The notes beneath the pieces were generated by a model. The model worked only from the letters and a program-made list of their open reading frames with translations. It searched no databases and was not told where the DNA came from. From positions 1-7,986 of the forward strand of contig JANRET010000040.1 in NCBI GenBank assembly GCA_030725885.1: a stretch of DNA of 7,986 nucleotides, given 5' to 3'. Source of the DNA: Microbacteriaceae bacterium (lineage in GTDB: Bacteria > Actinomycetota > Actinomycetes > Actinomycetales > Microbacteriaceae). How positions within the stretch are numbered: the first letter of the stretch is position 1; each line of letters starts with the position of its first letter. Below, one piece after another: positions 6,114-7,986 of this stretch. The translations under genes were made by a program, and so were the position numbers.

Positions 6114-6713
6114 ATCACCGATCCGCGAATTAACGAGCGCATCCGCGTTCCCGAGGTCCGACTCATCGGACCCGCCGGCGAACAGGTTGGCGTCGTCACG
6201 TTAGAGGTCGCACAGCACATCGCGCGTGACGCCGACCTCGATCTTGTCGAGGTAGCTCCGGAAGCGAAACCCCCCGTCGTCAAAGTGATGGACTACGGGA
6301 AGTTCAAATACGAAGCCGCTCAAAAAGCGAAGGAAGCACGTCGAAACCAGGCTCATACGGTCCTCAAAGAGGTCCGATTCCGACTGAAAATCGACGTCCA
6401 CGATTACGAAACCAAACTCAAGCACGCCATGACGTTCCTCAAGGGGGGCGACAAGGTGAAAGCCATGATTCAGTTCCGCGGTCGTGAACAATCCCGCCCC
6501 GAGGCGGGTGTTCGCCTCCTTCACAAGTTCGCCGAAGCCGTCGCCGAGTTCGGGACCGTAGAACACTCTCCAACCGTCGATGGCCGAAACATGACGATGA
6601 TTATCGCCCCACTGAAGACAAAAGCAGACGCGAAAGCGGAAACAGCCAAGGCTCAAACCTCGGCACCGAGTACGGCACCTGCCGCACCGGAAACCCCCAC
6701 CGTCGCGGAATAA
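6114..6713 (+). CDS. infC: Translation initiation factor IF-3
   Basis: IF-3 binds the 30S subunit, prevents premature 50S joining, and checks the initiator tRNA-start codon pairing. The 199-residue product begins at a non-standard ATC codon (read as Met), chosen because AAGGAG sits 6 nt upstream and because the family N-terminus [18 protein letters not shown] follows directly. The N-terminal domain covers ~1-75 ([40 protein letters not shown]). A helical, lysine-rich linker [14 protein letters not shown] follows, and then the C-terminal domain ~82-168 ([50 protein letters not shown]). The last ~30 residues are an Ala/Thr/Pro/Lys-rich tail, as often seen in Actinobacteria. Rare ATT/ATC/ATA starts let IF-3 limit its own synthesis in E. 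coli and probably here, because IF-3 discriminates against such codons. rpmI follows after 14 nt. Confidence 0.96.
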   Translation: MTDPRINERIRVPEVRLIGPAGEQVGVVTLEVAQHIARDADLDLVEVAPEAKPPVVKVMDYGKFKYEAAQKAKEARRNQAHTVLKEVRFRLKIDVHDYETKLKHAMTFLKGGDKVKAMIQFRGREQSRPEAGVRLLHKFAEAVAEFGTVEHSPTVDGRNMTMIIAPLKTKADAKAETAKAQTSAPSTAPAAPETPTVAE

Positions 6714-6727
6714 CGAAAGAGAAAAAT

Positions 6728-6922
6728 ATGCCGAAGCAGAAGACCCACTCGGGTACGAAGAAGCGCTTCAAGATCACCGGTACCGGAAAGATCAAGAAGC
6801 AGGGTGCAGGAATGCGACACAACCTCGAAGTCAAGTCGAGCAGCGTCAAGCGCAGTCTCAACAAGGATCGAGTGCTTTCGCCCGCCGACCAAAAGGTCAT
6901 CAAGAAGCTTCTCGGCAAGTAG
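6728..6922 (+). CDS. rpmI: 50S ribosomal protein L35
   Basis: A 64-residue, strongly basic large-subunit protein of normal family length. The L35 signature is intact: [21 protein letters not shown] at the start, then [16 protein letters not shown] and the ending [17 protein letters not shown] 6728 is preceded by a GAAAGAG ribosome site. It lies 14 nt after infC and 26 nt before rplT, the usual infC-rpmI-rplT operon. In known systems L35 synthesis is controlled with L20. Confidence 0.97.
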   Translation: MPKQKTHSGTKKRFKITGTGKIKKQGAGMRHNLEVKSSSVKRSLNKDRVLSPADQKVIKKLLGK

Positions 6923-6948
6923 CCCGAGACCGAATTTAAGGAACTGAC

Positions 6949-7332
6949 ATGGCACGAGTTAAAAATGCGGTCAACGCGGCTAAGAAACGCCGTACGACTC
7001 TCGAGCGCGCGGCGGGTTACCGCGGCCAGCGTTCGCGTCTCTATCGCAAGGCAAAGGAACAGGTCGTTCACTCGCTGAACTACGCGTTCCGTGACCGCCG
7101 GGCGAAGAAGGGCGAGTTCCGCCGCCTCTGGATTCAGCGAATCAACGCCGCGGCGCGTCTCAACGGCATTACATACAACCGACTCATTCAGGGTCTGGCG
7201 CTCGCCGGCATCGAGGTCGACCGTCGCATGTTGGCCGAACTCGCGGTGAATGACGCGGCGACGTTTGCGTCGATTGCGAAGGCGGCAAAGGCGGCACTTC
7301 CGGCCGACACATCGGCTCCCAAGAAGGCTTAA
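6949..7332 (+). CDS. rplT: 50S ribosomal protein L20
   Basis: A 127-residue basic protein needed early in 50S assembly through binding to 23S rRNA, and a known autorepressor of this operon in other bacteria. The N-terminal extension ([21 protein letters not shown]) is typical. It is followed by the conserved [17 protein letters not shown] and the globular domain with [24 protein letters not shown] and [19 protein letters not shown]. The last ~15 residues ([12 protein letters not shown]) are a short tail common in Actinobacteria. ATG 6949 has AAGGAA 5 nt upstream. The gene is followed after 22 nt by a strong terminator, so it ends the operon. Seeing no rRNA methyltransferase or pheS within the next 650 nt differs from the order I would expect in this group. 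Confidence 0.97.
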   Translation: MARVKNAVNAAKKRRTTLERAAGYRGQRSRLYRKAKEQVVHSLNYAFRDRRAKKGEFRRLWIQRINAAARLNGITYNRLIQGLALAGIEVDRRMLAELAVNDAATFASIAKAAKAALPADTSAPKKA

Positions 7333-7354
7333 TACTTCTAGTTACCCGTCGAAG

Positions 7355-7380
7355 CCCCCGCCGAAAAGCGGGGGTTTTGT
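7355..7380 (+). terminator. Intrinsic terminator of the infC-rpmI-rplT operon
   Basis: CCCCCGC (7355-7361) pairs with GCGGGGG (7368-7374) around the loop CGAAAA, and TTTTGT follows at once. The perfect 7-bp GC stem and immediate T run make this a clear rho-independent terminator. It separates the ribosomal operon from the secreted-protein gene, which therefore needs its own promoter. Confidence 0.88.
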
Positions 7381-7407
7381 CGTTGTTCGCTGGACACGGC
7401 TGAATTT

Positions 7408-7445
7408 TCCAACAAACGTCCAACAAACGTCCAACAAACGTCCAA
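7408..7445 (+). repeat. Three perfect 11-bp direct repeats upstream of the secreted-protein gene
   Basis: The unit TCCAACAAACG occurs at 7408-7418, 7419-7429 and 7430-7440 without a mismatch or spacer, and a fourth partial copy TCCAA follows at 7441-7445. The 11-bp period is close to one DNA helical turn, so all copies face the same side, as in operator or iteron arrays. The array lies 88 nt before the next start codon and after the ribosomal terminator. Between it and the gene I see a -35-like TTGTCA (7449-7454) and a TAnnnT at 7485-7490, but their spacing does not make a convincing promoter. A regulator-binding role is inference; simple slippage repeat is the alternative. Confidence 0.85.
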
Positions 7446-7532
7446 ATTTTGTCAAAGTCTCTCGGTCGAGGCTGTCCGGCGTTATAGCGTTCAAACGTGC
7501 TCGACCCAGAGCCCACTGAAAGGAAAACCCGG

Positions 7533-7986
7533 ATGAATAAATTGACGAGAGCCATGGCGGTGACCACGGTGGCTGCGCTTATCGGATTTGGCGGTTGGGC
7601 AACCACATCGGCCAACGCAGCAACGAACGAAGAAATCGCGAACTATCTGGCAGAAGCGGTCGCCACGCAACTGGGAATCCCTACTTCCGACACCCTGCGT
7701 CAACTCATCATCGACGCTATGGCCAATAATCTCATCGATCCGACGGTGACAGACGCGGCGGGGATGTCCGTGGACGGCGTTTCGACGTTGACACCGGAGG
7801 AAATGGCCGCGCTCCTCAACTCGAACCTCACACAACAGCTGAGCGCAATTGAACAGGCACTTCTCGACCTTGGTGTCACGACCGAGCCCGAGGTTCCGGG
7901 CGTCACCCCAGAAGAGGATGATGACGCGTACGAAGAGGATGATGACGCGTACGAAGAGGATGATGACGCGTACGAAGAGGATGATG
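7533..7986 (+). CDS. Secreted protein with acidic EEDDDAY repeats, 3' end missing
   Basis: The frame opens at ATG 7533 and is still open at the window edge, giving 151 residues so far. A ribosome site GAAAGGA (7518-7524) lies 8 nt upstream. Residues 1-29 are a textbook Sec signal peptide: basic MNKLTR, a hydrophobic core around 7-25, and cleavage after ANA at 29. The mature part to about residue 115 is rich in Ala, Leu and Glu/Gln and looks helical (EEIANYLAEAVATQLGI, LRQLIIDAMANNLI, TPEEMAALLNSNLTQQLSAI). A short Pro/Val/Thr-rich stretch leads to EEDDDAY repeated exactly from residue 127 on: three whole copies and part of a fourth. There is no lipobox; a C-terminal anchor could lie beyond the window. 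I do not recognise the family. The repeats suggest cation binding or a charged spacer at the cell surface, but this is inference. The gene follows the ribosomal operon terminator and probably has its own promoter. Confidence 0.85.
   Translation, partial: MNKLTRAMAVTTVAALIGFGGWATTSANAATNEEIANYLAEAVATQLGIPTSDTLRQLIIDAMANNLIDPTVTDAAGMSVDGVSTLTPEEMAALLNSNLTQQLSAIEQALLDLGVTTEPEVPGVTPEEDDDAYEEDDDAYEEDDDAYEEDD
7911..7986 (+). repeat. Perfect 21-bp coding tandem repeat (EEDDDAY)
   Basis: Full copies occupy 7911-7931, 7932-7952 and 7953-7973, and a fourth starts at 7974 and is cut by the window end after 13 nt. All copies are identical at DNA level, including third codon positions, and each contains ACGCGT. 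The 21-bp period keeps the reading frame, so copy-number change would lengthen or shorten the protein without breaking it. Sequence identity at silent sites points to recent expansion or homogenisation. Confidence 0.95.

Noticed and set aside
6094..6116. ATG at 6094 as infC start.
   Set aside because: It is not in the infC reading frame.
5764..6283. Minus-strand open frames across the DUF1844-infC gap.
   Set aside because: They cross the leader and both flanking genes, are Arg/Pro/Ser-rich in the manner of shadow frames, and have no family features.
6201..6656. Long antisense open frame opposite infC.
   Set aside because: It mirrors a well-supported infC gene, lacks a ribosome site and shows no recognisable domain.
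7408..7445. Short CRISPR array.
   Set aside because: Repeats of 11 bp are contiguous, with no spacers and no cas genes.
7491..7906. Minus-strand open frames opposite the secreted-protein gene.
   Set aside because: The plus strand has a ribosome site, signal peptide and in-frame repeats; the minus frames have none of these.
1..7986. tRNA, rRNA, insertion sequence or phage attachment site.
   Set aside because: I looked for cloverleaf-like patterns, transposase motifs and terminal inverted repeats by eye and found none that could be supported.

Overview
The window looks like a chromosomal segment of an actinobacterium, most likely Microbacteriaceae-like (Micrococcales). This rests on remembered resemblance of the IF-3, L35, L20, PriA and SseB-family proteins to that group, and on the gene order priA - sseB-like ... 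DUF1844 - infC - rpmI - rplT, which is common in Actinobacteria. No database search was possible, so the taxonomy is inference.

Layout. Positions 1-1150 (+ strand) hold the 3' part of priA/hisA (histidine and probably tryptophan biosynthesis), followed after 4 nt by an SseB-family gene. Positions 1147-5857 (- strand) form a compact cluster: a DUF1844 gene, a long gene encoding two complete ANL-superfamily (AMP-forming) ligase modules in one polypeptide, and a second gene encoding a third module. The three genes are joined by a GTGA stop/start overlap and a 2-nt gap, so they are probably one translationally coupled operon. The last ligase gene meets the SseB gene head-on, with overlapping stop codons. 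Positions 5858-6113 separate the DUF1844 gene from infC. They contain a candidate extended -10 promoter and about 200 nt of hairpin-rich leader, including mutually exclusive stems and a terminator-like hairpin. Positions 6114-7332 (+) are the translation operon infC (with a rare ATC start), rpmI and rplT, closed by a clear intrinsic terminator at 7355-7380.

Positions 7381-7986 hold three perfect 11-bp direct repeats and then a gene that runs off the window. It encodes a secreted protein with a signal peptide, a helical mature region, and a C-terminal array of perfect 21-nt repeats encoding the acidic heptapeptide EEDDDAY.

The most unusual content is the three-module ligase cassette lying inside an otherwise conserved housekeeping neighbourhood. 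Key motifs sit at identical spacing in the single-module protein and in both halves of the fused protein, so the modules look like products of tandem duplication. They have since diverged: the first fused module has a one-residue insertion in the catalytic-lysine (A10) motif, and the single-module protein has a Gly-to-Ser change in the A5 motif. No carrier, condensation, thioesterase or reductase domain is encoded nearby, so the substrate is unknown. The secreted acidic-repeat protein and the infC leader are the other stretches worth a second look.
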